Position numbers and translations under genes: made by a program
NCBI GenBank assembly: GCA_945873115.1
Contig: CAMCBT010000006.1
Coordinates: 1 to 64,000 of the forward strand
Length of the DNA: 64,000 bases
From: an uncultured Mitsuokella sp.
Lineage (GTDB): Bacteria; Bacillota; Negativicutes; Selenomonadales; Selenomonadaceae
Direction of reading: 5' to 3'
The notes under the pieces: model-generated
Told to the model about the DNA's origin: nothing
The model's input: only the letters and a program-made list of their open reading frames with translations
The model's database searches: none
Shown: positions 63,560-64,000 of the stretch, piece after piece
How the letters are laid out: the number at the start of each line of letters is the position of its first letter
Numbering within the stretch: position 1 is the stretch's first letter

Positions 63560-64000
63560 CACCGGAGGAGCAAAAGGCATATCTGGCGGAGATGAAGAAG
63601 CGATTTGGTTGCGGGATAGAAGACGGGGCGGAGCCGGTAGATGCCGCGGACTGCCTGGAGCGGGCAGAATACGCTAGGACAGAGAAGGAGCGCCTCGCAT
63701 GGATACGGCGCGCAAGAGAGCTGGATCCGGAGGATATCGATGCGGCGGCACAGGAAATCCTAGCCACCTGCGAAGATGTGCACGAGACGCTTCAGGCCTT
63801 GAAGCCACTGATCAAAACGGCCGAGGCACAGCTGGAAAAGAAGGGCTTCTTCCAGCCGGAGTATATCGGAGACTTCTGGAGCGTTTTGGAGACGAGGCCT
63901 TATATGCGCCTAAGATACGCCTATCTCGAACACCTTGTCACTGTGTATCATCTACGCCCCGCCATCGCGGAGTGCAGGAAGCTCCTGCGGCTTTGCAAAA
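63478..64000 (+). CDS. TPR-containing protein (3' partial)
   Basis: The frame is open from the ATG at 63478 (AAGGAATTTACC upstream) to the window end, at least 174 codons. The basic start (ARLSKPRKNKRKKTPDFLPE) leads to an acidic helical region. The segment FFQPEYIGDFWSVLETRPYM (about residues 124-143) matches a conserved stretch in a family of bacterial TPR proteins, and the following residues continue as a helical TPR hairpin ending in RKLLRLCK. Function unknown, probably protein-protein interaction. Confidence 0.72.
   Translation, partial: MARLSKPRKNKRKKTPDFLPEELKELLTPEEQKAYLAEMKKRFGCGIEDGAEPVDAADCLERAEYARTEKERLAWIRRARELDPEDIDAAAQEILATCEDVHETLQALKPLIKTAEAQLEKKGFFQPEYIGDFWSVLETRPYMRLRYAYLEHLVTVYHLRPAIAECRKLLRLCK

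Overview
The window comes from a diderm Firmicute (class Negativicutes), most likely Selenomonas or a close relative. This is inferred from several features together: an LptA/OstA-like protein and a two-partner-secretion haemagglutinin (both need an outer membrane) beside Firmicutes-type dnaG-rpoD, class-II-like GalT, NirJ1/NirJ2 and the carboxynorspermidine route to spermidine, with GC-rich coding sequence throughout. No genus-level marker such as 16S rRNA is present.

Layout. 1-1132: 3' part of a membrane acyltransferase whose coding sequence opens with an AGCA tetranucleotide tract, a likely phase-variable surface-polysaccharide modifier. 1268-7311: LptA-like protein (minus), dgt, dnaG-rpoD and a GH3 lipoprotein. 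7309-7475: long-hairpin MITE-like element. 7540-16685: type I-E CRISPR-Cas (cas3-casA-B-C-D-E) ending in an unusual gene in which the N-terminal third of Cas1 is joined directly to a DnaQ-type exonuclease. The Cas1 catalytic domain and all of Cas2 are absent. A leader and 8 repeats with 7 spacers follow. 16918-23190: giant TPS adhesin (minus). 23580-26564: TetR regulator and two radical-SAM genes (nirJ1/nirJ2). 26686-27546: polysaccharide deacetylase.

27781-36317: a molybdenum-cofactor locus. A probable Moco riboswitch with terminator precedes modA-modC-modB, a MoeA-like gene, moeA, moaA, a MOSC-Mog fusion and a MobA-MobB-MoaC triple fusion. Transport, cofactor assembly and nucleotide attachment would thus be shut off together when Moco is plentiful. 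MPT synthase (moaD/moaE) is not here.

36394-48908: a galactoside operon. A strong promoter with large palindromes is followed by a cytidylate-kinase-like gene, a GPH symporter, lacZ, alpha-galactosidase, galK, galE, galT and a LacI-type repressor. It takes up alpha- and beta-galactosides, hydrolyses them and sends galactose through the Leloir pathway.

49080-64000: EAL phosphodiesterase and FliB-like flagellin methylase, cupin, YdcF-like and MATE proteins, phosphohexomutase and pgi, carboxynorspermidine dehydrogenase/decarboxylase, ComEA, tRNA-Tyr and tRNA-Met, an L-2-hydroxyacid dehydrogenase (minus) and the start of a TPR protein. A roughly 115-bp dispersed repeat with a conserved hairpin occurs twice (27613-27731 and 52384-52500).

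All assignments were made by reading the sequence; no database search was run.
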